Shown here: piece by piece, positions 51,760 to 60,419 of the stretch
Layout of the letters: every line of letters starts with the position of its first letter
Numbering within the stretch: the first letter of the stretch is position 1
Assembly (NCBI GenBank): GCA_964640955.1
Contig: CAZXJI010000004.1
Coordinates: forward strand, 118,954-182,953
Source: CAXXOK01 sp964640955
Lineage (GTDB): Bacteria; Bacillota; Clostridia; Christensenellales; Aristaeellaceae
Direction: 5' to 3'
DNA: 64,000 nucleotides
Made by a program: the position numbers and the translations under genes
The notes under the pieces: model-generated
What the model was told of the DNA's origin: nothing
The model's database searches: none
The model's input: the letters and a program-made list of their open reading frames with translations, nothing else

Positions 51760-53664
51760 ATGACCGGATCGTCGCGCGCATGCCTGGCGCTCGTTTTGTG
51801 CGTAACGCTCGTTTTCGGCGCCGCGCTTCCTGCGGCGGCGGAAGGGGTGTTCGTTTCCCCGGTGGAGGGCCTCGACGAGGACTTTCTTTTCGCGGCCGAC
51901 GTTTCCAGCGTTCTCGCGCTGGAAAACAGCGACGTCGTTTATTACGACGGGGAAGGCCAGCCATCCGACCTGTTCGCGCTGCTCAAAGACGCGGGCTTCC
52001 AGGCCGTTCGCGTGCGCCTGTGGGTGGATCCGTACGACGAGGAAGGCCGCCCCTACGGCGGAGGCGTCTGCGATCTGCACGCCGCGTGTGAAATCGGCCG
52101 CCGCGCCGCGGAAAACGGCCTTCAACTGATCGTGGATTTCCATTACAGCGACTTCTGGGCCGATCCCAAAAAGCAGATGTGCCCCAAGGCCTGGGAAGGC
52201 ATGGGCGTGGACGAGAAGGCCGACGCGCTTTACCTGTACACGTGCGAAAGCCTCCGCGCCATCGCGGACGCCGGCGCGGAGATCGCCATGGTGCAGGTGG
52301 GCAACGAAACCGACAACGCCATGGCCGGGGAAACCAATTGGAACGATATGGCGACGCTGATGAATGCGGGGAGTCGCGCCGTGCGCGAAACCGCGCCGGC
52401 CGCGCTGGTCGCCCTGCACTTTTCCAAGCCCGACGCACGCTACGCACGGCTTTTATGGGCACGGAGCGTGGATTACGACGTGTACGCCGTAAGCTACTAC
52501 CCCTTCTGGCACGGGACGCTGGAAAACCTTAAAACGGTGCTTTCGACCGTGACGCAGGAATACGGCAAGCAAACCTTCATCGCGGAGACGTCCTATCTCT
52601 ACACGGAAGAAAACGGTGACGCGCAGGCCAACTCCGTGCCCGCCGCGGGGGCGACGCTTGCCTACGCGGCGACGGTGCAGGGGCAGGCCAACGCGCTGCG
52701 CGCGGTGACGCAGGCGGCGGCCGACGGCGGCGCGCTGGGCCTGTGCTACTGGGAACCGGCGTGGCTGCCCGTTCCCGGCGATACGCCCGCGGAGCAGTCC
52801 GCCCTGTGGGAAGCGTACGGCTCGGGCTGGGCGACCTCCTATGCGGGCAGCTACGATCCCGACGACGCGGGACTCTACTACGGCGGATCGTCGTGGGATA
52901 ATCAGGCGCTGTTCGACTTTGCGGGCCATCCGCTGCCGACGCTGCGTTTTCCCCTGTATTGCCGTACGGGCTCCAAGGCGGAGCGCGCGGTGGACAGCTA
53001 CGCGGACGCGGCGGCCGTCGCGTTCGCCGGCGACCCGATTGTCCTGCCGGATACCGTGGACGCGGTGTTCAACGACGGTTCCACCGAAGCGGTCGCCGCC
53101 GTGTGGGATGAGCGGCAGATCGCCGAGGCGCAGGCAGCGGGCGTCGGCGCGTATACCATCGACGGCACGGCGAACGGCGCGCCCGTATCCTGCGCGCTGA
53201 CCGTCACCGCGGACAACTATCTGCTCAACCCCGGTTTTGAAGACGCCGACATGAGCATGTGGACCGTGGAGAACGTCGGCGGCCTGACGGACGAGGTCTA
53301 CCGCGCCGAAAGCGTCAACGACATCAAAAGCGGCAAGGCTCTGTTCCATTTTTACGATCCCGAAGCGGTCGCCTTCCGCATCGAGCAGACGGTAACGGGT
53401 CTTGCGCCCGGCCTGTACGATTTCAGCCTCTATATCCACGGCGGCGACGCGAAGGAGCAGGACATGTATATTTACGTCGTTCTGGACGGCGAAACCTACG
53501 CGACCGCGCCGATGACCGTTACCAAGTGGCAGGAATGGCAGCACCCGACCCTCGAAAGTATCCCCGTTGCCAACGGCGAAGTGACCGTCGGCGCTTACGT
53601 CAGGGCGACCGGCTCCGGCCCGTGGGGCAAGCTGGACGACTGGATGCTCTGCAAATCGCAGTAA
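51760..53664 (+). CDS. Secreted GH53 endo-beta-1,4-galactanase with Ig-like and CBM61-like domains
   Basis: 634 residues: a signal peptide (cleavage near AAAEG), a GH53 catalytic domain (about 40-400) starting FAADVSSVLALE, with VRVRLWVDP near 85, acid/base Glu in VQVGNETDN near 184 and nucleophile Glu in FIAETSYLY near 275. A bacterial Ig-like segment (about 410-485) and a C-terminal carbohydrate-binding module (about 490-634; LLNPGFEDADMSMWTV) like CBM61 follow. It cuts beta-1,4-galactan/arabinogalactan outside the cell. Sits between two sugar importers. GGAGGAAT fixes the start. Confidence 0.92.
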   Translation: MTGSSRACLALVLCVTLVFGAALPAAAEGVFVSPVEGLDEDFLFAADVSSVLALENSDVVYYDGEGQPSDLFALLKDAGFQAVRVRLWVDPYDEEGRPYGGGVCDLHAACEIGRRAAENGLQLIVDFHYSDFWADPKKQMCPKAWEGMGVDEKADALYLYTCESLRAIADAGAEIAMVQVGNETDNAMAGETNWNDMATLMNAGSRAVRETAPAALVALHFSKPDARYARLLWARSVDYDVYAVSYYPFWHGTLENLKTVLSTVTQEYGKQTFIAETSYLYTEENGDAQANSVPAAGATLAYAATVQGQANALRAVTQAAADGGALGLCYWEPAWLPVPGDTPAEQSALWEAYGSGWATSYAGSYDPDDAGLYYGGSSWDNQALFDFAGHPLPTLRFPLYCRTGSKAERAVDSYADAAAVAFAGDPIVLPDTVDAVFNDGSTEAVAAVWDERQIAEAQAAGVGAYTIDGTANGAPVSCALTVTADNYLLNPGFEDADMSMWTVENVGGLTDEVYRAESVNDIKSGKALFHFYDPEAVAFRIEQTVTGLAPGLYDFSLYIHGGDAKEQDMYIYVVLDGETYATAPMTVTKWQEWQHPTLESIPVANGEVTVGAYVRATGSGPWGKLDDWMLCKSQ

Positions 53665-53697
53665 TCGCGGTTGCGAACCCGTCGAATCATACCCTGT

Positions 53698-53750
53698 GAA
53701 GCGCGCTTCGCGGGCCGGCCCGACCGCCGGCGCGCAGGCGCGCTTTCTTC
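53698..53750 (+). terminator. Terminator after the GH53 gene
   Basis: GAAGCGCGC pairs with GCGCGCTTTC around a GC-rich branched loop containing GGGCCGGCCC; TTTCTTC follows. Confidence 0.6.
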
Positions 53751-53854
53751 CGGTGGAAGAAGCGTTCAGGTTTTGAAATAACATCATGTCTCCTGAGGAC
53801 AAAAAAACGTCATTTCCTACAAAACATCCACCAAATCTGTCCCCCCTACCGCCT

Positions 53855-53883
53855 TTACAGCGGGTTTCCGACCGCCGTATACT
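53855..53883 (+). promoter_or_regulatory. Promoter of the tandem GH31 genes
   Basis: TTACAG, 17 bp, TATACT, 35 bp before the first GH31 start. Confidence 0.55.
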
Positions 53884-53918
53884 GAACGCATAAACAACGG
53901 AACAGCGAGGAGTCGGCC

Positions 53919-55946
53919 ATGAGTTATTTTGCATTACGCGATCACGGGCTATTGGTGAAACGTCGCAAGGAACTGCTTTGGATCGTGCCCTGGGGCGACG
54001 GTCTGCGCGTCCGGGCCACCGAAAACGCGGATTTCACGGCGGAGGACTGGGCGCTGCTGCCCGCGCCCGCGCCGGAAGCCGTGGTGACCCTCGGGGACGG
54101 CGTGGCGACGGTTGAAAACGGCAAGCTTCGCGCCGAGGTCACCGAATACGGAAAGATCAAGTTTTTCAACCGGAAGGGCGAACTGATCCTCAACGAATAC
54201 TACCGCTCCTGGGACCGCGGCGTGGATTTCAAGAAGGATCTGGACCAGATCACCATGGTGCGCGCCGTGGCCCGCACCTTCAAGGGCGTCCCCGGCGACA
54301 ACTACCGCCTCACCGCCCGCTTCGAGGCCGCCGACGACGAGCATTTCTACGGCATGGGGCAATACCAGCATCCCTATCTCGACCTGAAGGGCTGCTCGCT
54401 GGAGCTGGCGCAGCGCAACACCCAGGCCAGCGTCCCCTTTACGCTGTCCAGCAAGGGGTACGGCTTTCTGTGGAACAATCCCGCCGTGGGCAGGGCGACC
54501 TTCGCCAAGAACCTCACCGAGTGGGGCGTCGCTTCCACCCGGCAAATGGATTACTGGATCGTCGCCGGCGACTCCCCCGCCGAAATCGAGGAGGCCTACG
54601 CCCGGGTCACCGGCACCGTGCCGATGATGCCCGCCTTCGCCATGGGCTTCTGGCAATGCAAGCTGCGCTACCAGACCCAGGAGGAACTGCTGACCGTCGC
54701 GCGGGAGTACCATCGCCGCCGGATCCCCGTCAAGGTGATCGTGATCGACTTTTTCCACTGGCCCCATCAGGGCGACTGGACTTTCGACCCCCTATACTGG
54801 CCCGACCCCGAGGGGATGATCGCGGAGCTCAACGCCATGGGCATGAAGCTGATGGTGTCCGTATGGCCGACGGTGGACCGCGAAAGCGTGCATTATCAGG
54901 AGATGATGGAGCGCGACCTGCTCGTGCGCGTCGACCGGGGCAACAGCTACACCATGGAGTGTTTCGGCGCCGAGGCGTTTTTCGACGCCACCAACCCCGA
55001 ATCCCGCCGTTTCGTGTGGGACGCCTGCAGGCGCAACTACTTCGACAAGGGCGTGTCGCTTTTCTGGCTGGACGAGGCGGAGCCGGAGTACACGGCGGCC
55101 GATTTCGACATCTATCGCTACAAGGCCGGTTCGGCGCTGGAAACCGCCAACGTCTACCCCGCGATGTACGCCAAAGCCTTCTACGACGGCATGCGGGAGG
55201 CCGGCGTCGAAAATCCCATCAACCTCATCCGCTGCGCCTGGGCGGGCAGCCAGCGCTACGGCGCGCTGGCCTGGTCGGGCGACGTGCCTTCCACCTTCAC
55301 GCAGCTGCGCAACCAGTTCACCGCCGGGCTCAACATGGGGCTCGCCGGCATGCCGTGGTGGACGGCGGACATCGGCGGCTTCCACGGAGGGGATATCCGT
55401 GATCCCGCCTTCCGCGAGCTGCTCGTGCGCTGGTTTCAGTTCGGGGCGTTCTGCCCGGTCATGCGCCTGCACGGCGACCGGGAACCGCACACCGCGCCGC
55501 TGGGCACGACCGGCGGCGGCATGTGCCCCAGCGGCGCGCCCAACGAGGTGTGGAGCTACGGCCCCGAGGCGGAGCACATCCTGACACGGTATATCCGCGT
55601 GCGCGAAGCGATACTCCCCTACATTACCGATGCGATGCGGGAAGCCCACGAGAAGGGCACCCCGGTCATCAAGCCCCTGTTCTACGATTTTCCCGCCGAC
55701 TCCGCGGCCTGGACGGCGAAGGACGCGTATCTGTTCGGCCACGACGTGCTCGTCGCCCCCGTGATGGAGGCGGGTGCGCGCGAGCGGGAGGTCTACCTGC
55801 CCGCCGGGGCGCGCTGGACGGACGTTTCGACCGGCGAAACCCTCGAAGGCGGCCGCGCCGTTACCGCCGCCGCGCCGCTGGACGTTATCCCCCTGTTCGT
55901 CAGGGAAGGTGCGGCCGTCCTCGCGCAGCTTCGGCAAACCGAGTAA
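53919..55946 (+). CDS. GH31 glycosidase, first of a tandem pair
   Basis: 675-residue cytoplasmic GH31 enzyme, unlike the YicI-type one at 12232. N-terminal beta domain (about 1-210; HFYGMGQYQHPYLDL), catalytic barrel with VIVIDFFHWPHQGDW near 270, nucleophile Asp in LFWLDEAEPEY near 384, acid/base Asp in WSGDVPSTF near 454 and WWTADIGGFHGGD near 482, then C-terminal beta domains. Alpha-xylosidase or alpha-glucosidase/galactosidase activity is possible; linkage not deducible. It is 15 bp before its paralogue and has its own promoter. Confidence 0.9.
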   Translation: MSYFALRDHGLLVKRRKELLWIVPWGDGLRVRATENADFTAEDWALLPAPAPEAVVTLGDGVATVENGKLRAEVTEYGKIKFFNRKGELILNEYYRSWDRGVDFKKDLDQITMVRAVARTFKGVPGDNYRLTARFEAADDEHFYGMGQYQHPYLDLKGCSLELAQRNTQASVPFTLSSKGYGFLWNNPAVGRATFAKNLTEWGVASTRQMDYWIVAGDSPAEIEEAYARVTGTVPMMPAFAMGFWQCKLRYQTQEELLTVAREYHRRRIPVKVIVIDFFHWPHQGDWTFDPLYWPDPEGMIAELNAMGMKLMVSVWPTVDRESVHYQEMMERDLLVRVDRGNSYTMECFGAEAFFDATNPESRRFVWDACRRNYFDKGVSLFWLDEAEPEYTAADFDIYRYKAGSALETANVYPAMYAKAFYDGMREAGVENPINLIRCAWAGSQRYGALAWSGDVPSTFTQLRNQFTAGLNMGLAGMPWWTADIGGFHGGDIRDPAFRELLVRWFQFGAFCPVMRLHGDREPHTAPLGTTGGGMCPSGAPNEVWSYGPEAEHILTRYIRVREAILPYITDAMREAHEKGTPVIKPLFYDFPADSAAWTAKDAYLFGHDVLVAPVMEAGAREREVYLPAGARWTDVSTGETLEGGRAVTAAAPLDVIPLFVREGAAVLAQLRQTE

Positions 55947-55961
55947 GAAAGGAGAATCACC

Positions 55962-57956
55962 ATGGCGATCCTGTCCAAAGAAGGAACCCGACTGGTGCGG
56001 CTGATGGACGCCGAGAAACTGTGGATTGAGCCCTGGGGCAAAAACGCCCTGCGCGTGCGCGCCACCTGCCAGGCGCAGATGCCCCCGGAGGATTGGGCGC
56101 TCACGGAGCGCCCCGCGACCGAGGCCCCGGAGATCATCATCAGCGGCCCGACCGCCTCCATCCGCAACGGCAACCTGATCGCGAAGGTCGGCGCGGGCGG
56201 CTACCTGGTTTTTGAGAACCAGAAGGGCGAGCGCCTGCTTGCGGAGCAATGGCGCACCCGCGACAAGGGCTTTCCCGCCGTCAGCGCCCTGGAGGTGAAG
56301 GGCCGGGACTTCAAGCCCATTATCGGCGGAGACTACGAGCTGTTCATGCGCTTTGAACCCAACAAGGGCGAAAAGCTATTCGGCATGGGCCAGTACCAGG
56401 ACGGCTGCCTGGACAAGGCGGGCTGCGTGCTGGAACTGGCGCACCGCAACTCGCAGGCCAGCGTGCCTTTCGCGGTCTCCACGCGCGGCTACGGCTTTCT
56501 GTGGAACAACCCCTCCGTCGGGCGGGTGTCCTTCGGCAAGAACGTCACCGAATGGCAGGCAAGCAGCACCAAGGCGCTGGATTACTGGATCGTCGCGGGC
56601 GACACCCCCGCCCAGATCGAGGCGTCCTACGCCGACGTCACCGGCCATTCGCCCATGATGCCGGAGTACGCCATGGGCTTCTGGCAGTGCAAGCTGCGCT
56701 ACCGCACCCAGGAGGAACTGCTTTCCGTGGCCCGCGAGTACAAGAAGCGCGGCCTGCCCATCTCGGTGATCGTGGTGGACTTTTTCCACTGGCCCTACCA
56801 GGGGGACTGGCGCTTCGACGAGACCGAGTTCCCCAACCCCGACGCGATGGTGAAGGAACTTCAGGAGATGGGCATCGAGCTGATGGTGTCGATCTGGCCG
56901 TTTGTGGACGTGAAAAGCGAGAACTACCAGGAAATGCTGGAAAAAGGCTATCTGGTGCGCACCGAGCGCGGCGTGCGCGCGGGCAACCTGTTCTGCGGTA
57001 CCACCGTCCCCTACGATCCCACCAACCCCGCCGCGCGGGACTATGTGTGGAGCGTCGTAAAGAAGAACTATTACGACCGCGGCATCCGCATCTTCTGGCT
57101 GGACGAGGCGGAGCCGGAATACTCCGTATACGATTTCGACAACTACCGCTACCACCTGGGGCCCAACGTGCAGATCGGCAACCTGTACCCCGCGATGTAT
57201 GCCAAGAACTTCTACGACGGCATGGTCGCGGCCGGGCAGAAAAACCCGCTTAACCTCCTTCGCTGCGCCTGGGCGGGCAGCCAGCGCTACGGCGCGCTGG
57301 TCTGGTCCGGCGATATCGACACGACGTTCCGCACCCTGCGGGAGCAGTTCGCCATCGGGCTGAGCATGGCGATGGCGGGTATTCCGTGGTGGACCACGGA
57401 CATCGGGGGCTTCCACGGCGGCGACCAGAACGACCCCGATTATCGGGAGCTGATCATTCGCTGGTTCCAGTTCGGCGCGTTCTGCCCGGTTTTCCGGCTG
57501 CACGGCTACCGCCTGCACGGCGAGCCCAGCGCAAACGAGAGCAAGGCCGACACCGGCGGCCCCAACGAGGTTTGGAGCTACGGCGAGGACGCCTACCGCA
57601 TTTTCAGCCATTACCTGTTCCTCAGGGAGCGGATGCGCCCCTATCTGGAAAGGCTGATGCGCGACATGCACGAGACGGGCGCGCCGGTCATCCGTCCCCT
57701 GTTCTACGACTTCCCCGCGGACGAGACGGCCGTTGCCAGCGAGGACAGCTACATGTTCGGCCCCGATCTGCTCGTCGCCCCGGTGATGGAGCTCGGCGCG
57801 CGCAGCCGCCCGGTATACCTGCCCAAGGGCGCGGGCTGGACGGAGGCGCACACCGGCAAAGCCTACGAAGGCGGGCAGACGGTAACGGCCAAGGCGCCGT
57901 TGCAGACGATCCCGGTATTCATCCGCAAGGGAGCGGACGTGCAGATCGAAGTCTGA
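55962..57956 (+). CDS. GH31 glycosidase, second of a tandem pair
   Basis: 664-residue paralogue of the preceding gene, aligned along its length (LFGMGQYQDGCLD, VIVVDFFHWPYQGDW, IFWLDEAEPEYS near 381, WSGDIDTTF near 451, WWTTDIGGFHGGD). Differences cluster in the loops after the nucleophile and in the insert near residues 515-535 (GYRLHGEPSANES), suggesting a changed substrate site rather than a recent copy. No signal peptide. AAAGGAG precedes its ATG. The palindrome ATATGCGCATAT begins 2 bp after its stop codon, before the terminator. Confidence 0.9.
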   Translation: MAILSKEGTRLVRLMDAEKLWIEPWGKNALRVRATCQAQMPPEDWALTERPATEAPEIIISGPTASIRNGNLIAKVGAGGYLVFENQKGERLLAEQWRTRDKGFPAVSALEVKGRDFKPIIGGDYELFMRFEPNKGEKLFGMGQYQDGCLDKAGCVLELAHRNSQASVPFAVSTRGYGFLWNNPSVGRVSFGKNVTEWQASSTKALDYWIVAGDTPAQIEASYADVTGHSPMMPEYAMGFWQCKLRYRTQEELLSVAREYKKRGLPISVIVVDFFHWPYQGDWRFDETEFPNPDAMVKELQEMGIELMVSIWPFVDVKSENYQEMLEKGYLVRTERGVRAGNLFCGTTVPYDPTNPAARDYVWSVVKKNYYDRGIRIFWLDEAEPEYSVYDFDNYRYHLGPNVQIGNLYPAMYAKNFYDGMVAAGQKNPLNLLRCAWAGSQRYGALVWSGDIDTTFRTLREQFAIGLSMAMAGIPWWTTDIGGFHGGDQNDPDYRELIIRWFQFGAFCPVFRLHGYRLHGEPSANESKADTGGPNEVWSYGEDAYRIFSHYLFLRERMRPYLERLMRDMHETGAPVIRPLFYDFPADETAVASEDSYMFGPDLLVAPVMELGARSRPVYLPKGAGWTEAHTGKAYEGGQTVTAKAPLQTIPVFIRKGADVQIEV

Positions 57957-57957
57957 A

Positions 57958-57969
57958 ATATGCGCATAT
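57958..57969. promoter_or_regulatory. Palindrome ATATGCGCATAT (distal operator candidate)
   Basis: 12-bp perfect palindrome starting 2 bp after the second GH31 stop codon. Its 10-bp core recurs at 58125-58134 in the next promoter, 167 bp away (about 16 helical turns). Confidence 0.5.
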
Positions 57970-57991
57970 CGCGTATTATTTATACACTCCG

Positions 57992-58038
57992 CCAACCAAC
58001 GGCTGCTCCCGCGAGGCAGCCGTTGGTTGGCATGTTTT
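57992..58038 (+). terminator. Intrinsic terminator after the GH31 pair
   Basis: 15-bp perfect stem CCAACCAACGGCTGC / GCAGCCGTTGGTTGG, 9-nt loop, then CATGTTTTTG. Confidence 0.9.
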
Positions 58039-58115
58039 TGTTTATATTATCTAAACATTATAAATTGTTTTTAATTATATGCTACAAAATAATCCACTTT
58101 TTGCCACTTTCCGCG

Positions 58116-58144
58116 TTGACAGCTTATGCGCATATTGCTATAAA
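58116..58144 (+). promoter_or_regulatory. Promoter of the second sugar ABC operon with operator in the spacer
   Basis: TTGACA (consensus), 17 bp, TATAAA. The spacer carries the perfect palindrome TATGCGCATA (58125-58134). Upstream 58031-58115 is strikingly AT-rich for this genome and could act as an UP element or bent DNA. Confidence 0.8.
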
Positions 58145-58203
58145 TAATGTATAGCAAACAGCCGCCGCGACCGGCGCTGTACAAAAAACAAGGAGGGACC
58201 CCC

Positions 58204-59442
58204 ATGAAAAAGATCCTGGCTCTGTTGCTTGCGACCCTGATGGTATTGTCGCTGGCGAGCGTAACCGCCTTCGCCGACGACAAGATCGAACTGACGCTGT
58301 GGCATTACTTCGGCATCGACTACGACTACTCCGACGGTTCCGTTTTCCAGCGGGACGTGGACGCCTTCAACGCCTCTCAGGACCGTATCCACATCAGCTA
58401 CGAGTACGTCTCCCGCGAGGATCTGCTCCGCCAGTACCAGATGGGCGCCATCTCCGGCGAGTTGCCCGACATCGGCATGGTGGACAACCCCGACATGGCT
58501 TCCTACATCCAGATGGGCGTGTTCGCCGACATCACCGATTATCTGGAAGCCTGGGGCCAGCTGGACCAGTTCTACGAGGGCCCGCTGAACAGCTGCACCC
58601 AGAACGGGCGCATCTACGGCCTGCCCCACAACAGCAACTGCCTGTGCCTGTTCTACGACGTGGACGCCCTTGCCGAAGCCGGTCTGGAAGTGCCCACCAC
58701 CTGGACTGAGCTCCGCGCGGCCGCCAAGGCCCTCACCGACCCGGAGACCGGCCGCTACGGCTTCGCGATTTCCGCGGTGAAGAACGAAGAAGGCTGCTTC
58801 CAGTTCATTCCGTGGTTCCTCTCCTCCGGCGGCGACCTTGCCGACCTCAGCGGCGCGGGCTGCGTGGAAGCCCTGGGCTTCCTCAACAGCCTCATCGAGG
58901 ACGGCTCCATGCCCAAGGACATCATCAACTGGACGCAGGGCGACTGCAACAACCAGTTCATCTCCGGCGGCGTGGCCATGCAGATTAACGGCCCGTGGAA
59001 CGTCTCCACCATTCAGCAGCTCGCGCCCGACAAGAACTGGGCCGTGGCGCTGATTCCCAAGGCCGACGACGGCGTGTACGCTTCCGTGCTCGGCGGCGAG
59101 AATTTCGGCGTGACCACCGCCTGCCAGAACATGGACGCGGCCGTGGAGTTCCTGGAATACCTGATGAGCAAGGACGTTTCGGCGAACTTCTGCGAAGAAG
59201 CCGGCAAGTTCTCCCCCCGCAAGGATTCCACCGAATCCAAGGAAATCTGGACGACCGACCCCATCTTCAGCGTGTTCGCGGAAGCCATGAACTACGCCAT
59301 GCCCCGCGGCCCGCATCCGCGCTGGCCGGAAATCTCCACCGCGATTTCCACGGCGGAGCACGAGGTGTTCACCGGCTCCATGGACGTGCAGACCGCGCTT
59401 GACGAAGCGGCCGCCACCGTATCCTCGATTCTGGCGGAATAA
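58204..59442 (+). CDS. Sugar ABC transporter substrate-binding protein
   Basis: 412 residues: a signal peptide ending near TAFADD without lipobox Cys, then a CUT1 type-1 binding fold (IELTLWHYFG..., GELPDIGMVDNPDMASYIQMG, GLPHNSNCLCLFYDVDALAEAGL, MQINGPWNVS near 262 as the family GPW site). AAGGAGG fixes ATG 58204. It leads the transporter-kinase operon. By context the ligand is probably an oligosaccharide released by GH53/GH31 action. Confidence 0.93.
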   Translation: MKKILALLLATLMVLSLASVTAFADDKIELTLWHYFGIDYDYSDGSVFQRDVDAFNASQDRIHISYEYVSREDLLRQYQMGAISGELPDIGMVDNPDMASYIQMGVFADITDYLEAWGQLDQFYEGPLNSCTQNGRIYGLPHNSNCLCLFYDVDALAEAGLEVPTTWTELRAAAKALTDPETGRYGFAISAVKNEEGCFQFIPWFLSSGGDLADLSGAGCVEALGFLNSLIEDGSMPKDIINWTQGDCNNQFISGGVAMQINGPWNVSTIQQLAPDKNWAVALIPKADDGVYASVLGGENFGVTTACQNMDAAVEFLEYLMSKDVSANFCEEAGKFSPRKDSTESKEIWTTDPIFSVFAEAMNYAMPRGPHPRWPEISTAISTAEHEVFTGSMDVQTALDEAAATVSSILAE

Positions 59443-59460
59443 CCTTTCGGCATTTCCCCC

Positions 59461-59488
59461 GGGCGTCCCGGCCTGTGCCGGGACGCCC
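59461..59488 (+). terminator. Intercistronic hairpin between binding protein and permease
   Basis: 12-bp perfect stem GGGCGTCCCGGC / GCCGGGACGCCC with a 4-nt loop, T-poor; likely a stabiliser or partial terminator raising binding-protein mRNA relative to the permeases. Confidence 0.6.
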
Positions 59489-59515
59489 CTCCTTACTGAG
59501 ACAGGAGGTTTCCGC

Positions 59516-60418
59516 ATGACGAAGTTTTTGCGGCAAAACCGGGAGCGTGTCAACGGGTTGCTGTTCGTGCTGCCGGCGGTCGTCTATATGCTCATCATGA
59601 TGGTTTATCCCCTCGTGTACAACTTCGTATTGTCCTTCAAGGATCTTTCGGTCATGAATTTCAAGGGCAACACGTCGGTTTTCGTGGGGTTCACCAACTA
59701 CGTCAATATCATCGGCGATAAGGATTTTCAGCAGGCGTTCTGGCAAACGCTCTGGTTCACCATCGCCTGCATCGTGGTGCAATTCTCCCTGGGCATCCTG
59801 TTGGCCGTGTTTTTCAACGGAAAGTTCAAGCTGGCCGGTCCTATCCGCGGTATGACGCTCGTCGCGTGGATGATGCCCGTGTCGGTCACGGGCCTGCTGT
59901 TCAAATACATGTTCCTCACCGAAGGCGGCGTGATCAACGAACTGCTGAAAATGGCCGGCCTGATGCAGGGCGCTCCCATCGGGTGGCTGATCGAGCCGAA
60001 CATCGCCATGTGGGCGGTCATCATCGCCAACTGCTGGATCGGCATCCCGTTCAACATGCTGCTTCTGGCCACGGGGATGAGCAATATCTCCCCCGATATT
60101 TACGAAAGTGCCGCCATTGACGGCTGCACCGTGGTGCAGCGGTTCTTCCGCATTACGGTGCCGCTGCTCAAAACGTCGATCATGTCGGTGCTGATGCTGG
60201 GGTTCATCTACACCTTCAAGGTGTTCGACCTGGTGTTCATCATGACCAAGGGCGGCCCGCTCAACTCCACCGAAGTGCTCTCCACCTACAGCTACCGGCA
60301 GAGCTTCACGCTGTTCAACTTCTCCGTAGGCTCCGCCAGCGCCGTGCTCCTCTTCCTGTGCCTGATGTGCGTGGGCGTATTCTACCTGCGCCTGATCCGG
60401 AAAGACGAGGTGATGTGA
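59516..60418 (+). CDS. Sugar ABC transporter permease 1 (MalF/UgpA-like)
   Basis: 300 residues with six membrane spans. It starts MTKFLRQNRERVNGLLFVLP, with GLLFKYMFLTEGGVIN mid-protein and the EAA loop ESAAIDGCTVVQRFFRITVP near 200. AGGAGG fixes the start at 59516. Encodes the standard-length partner of the binding protein; the next permease begins 1 bp beyond its stop. Confidence 0.93.
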   Translation: MTKFLRQNRERVNGLLFVLPAVVYMLIMMVYPLVYNFVLSFKDLSVMNFKGNTSVFVGFTNYVNIIGDKDFQQAFWQTLWFTIACIVVQFSLGILLAVFFNGKFKLAGPIRGMTLVAWMMPVSVTGLLFKYMFLTEGGVINELLKMAGLMQGAPIGWLIEPNIAMWAVIIANCWIGIPFNMLLLATGMSNISPDIYESAAIDGCTVVQRFFRITVPLLKTSIMSVLMLGFIYTFKVFDLVFIMTKGGPLNSTEVLSTYSYRQSFTLFNFSVGSASAVLLFLCLMCVGVFYLRLIRKDEVM

Positions 60419-60419
60419 C

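Noticed and set aside
54300..57900. Possible recent duplication or frameshift in the GH31 tandem
   Set aside because: Both genes are full length, in frame and clearly diverged; an old duplication with no sign of decay.
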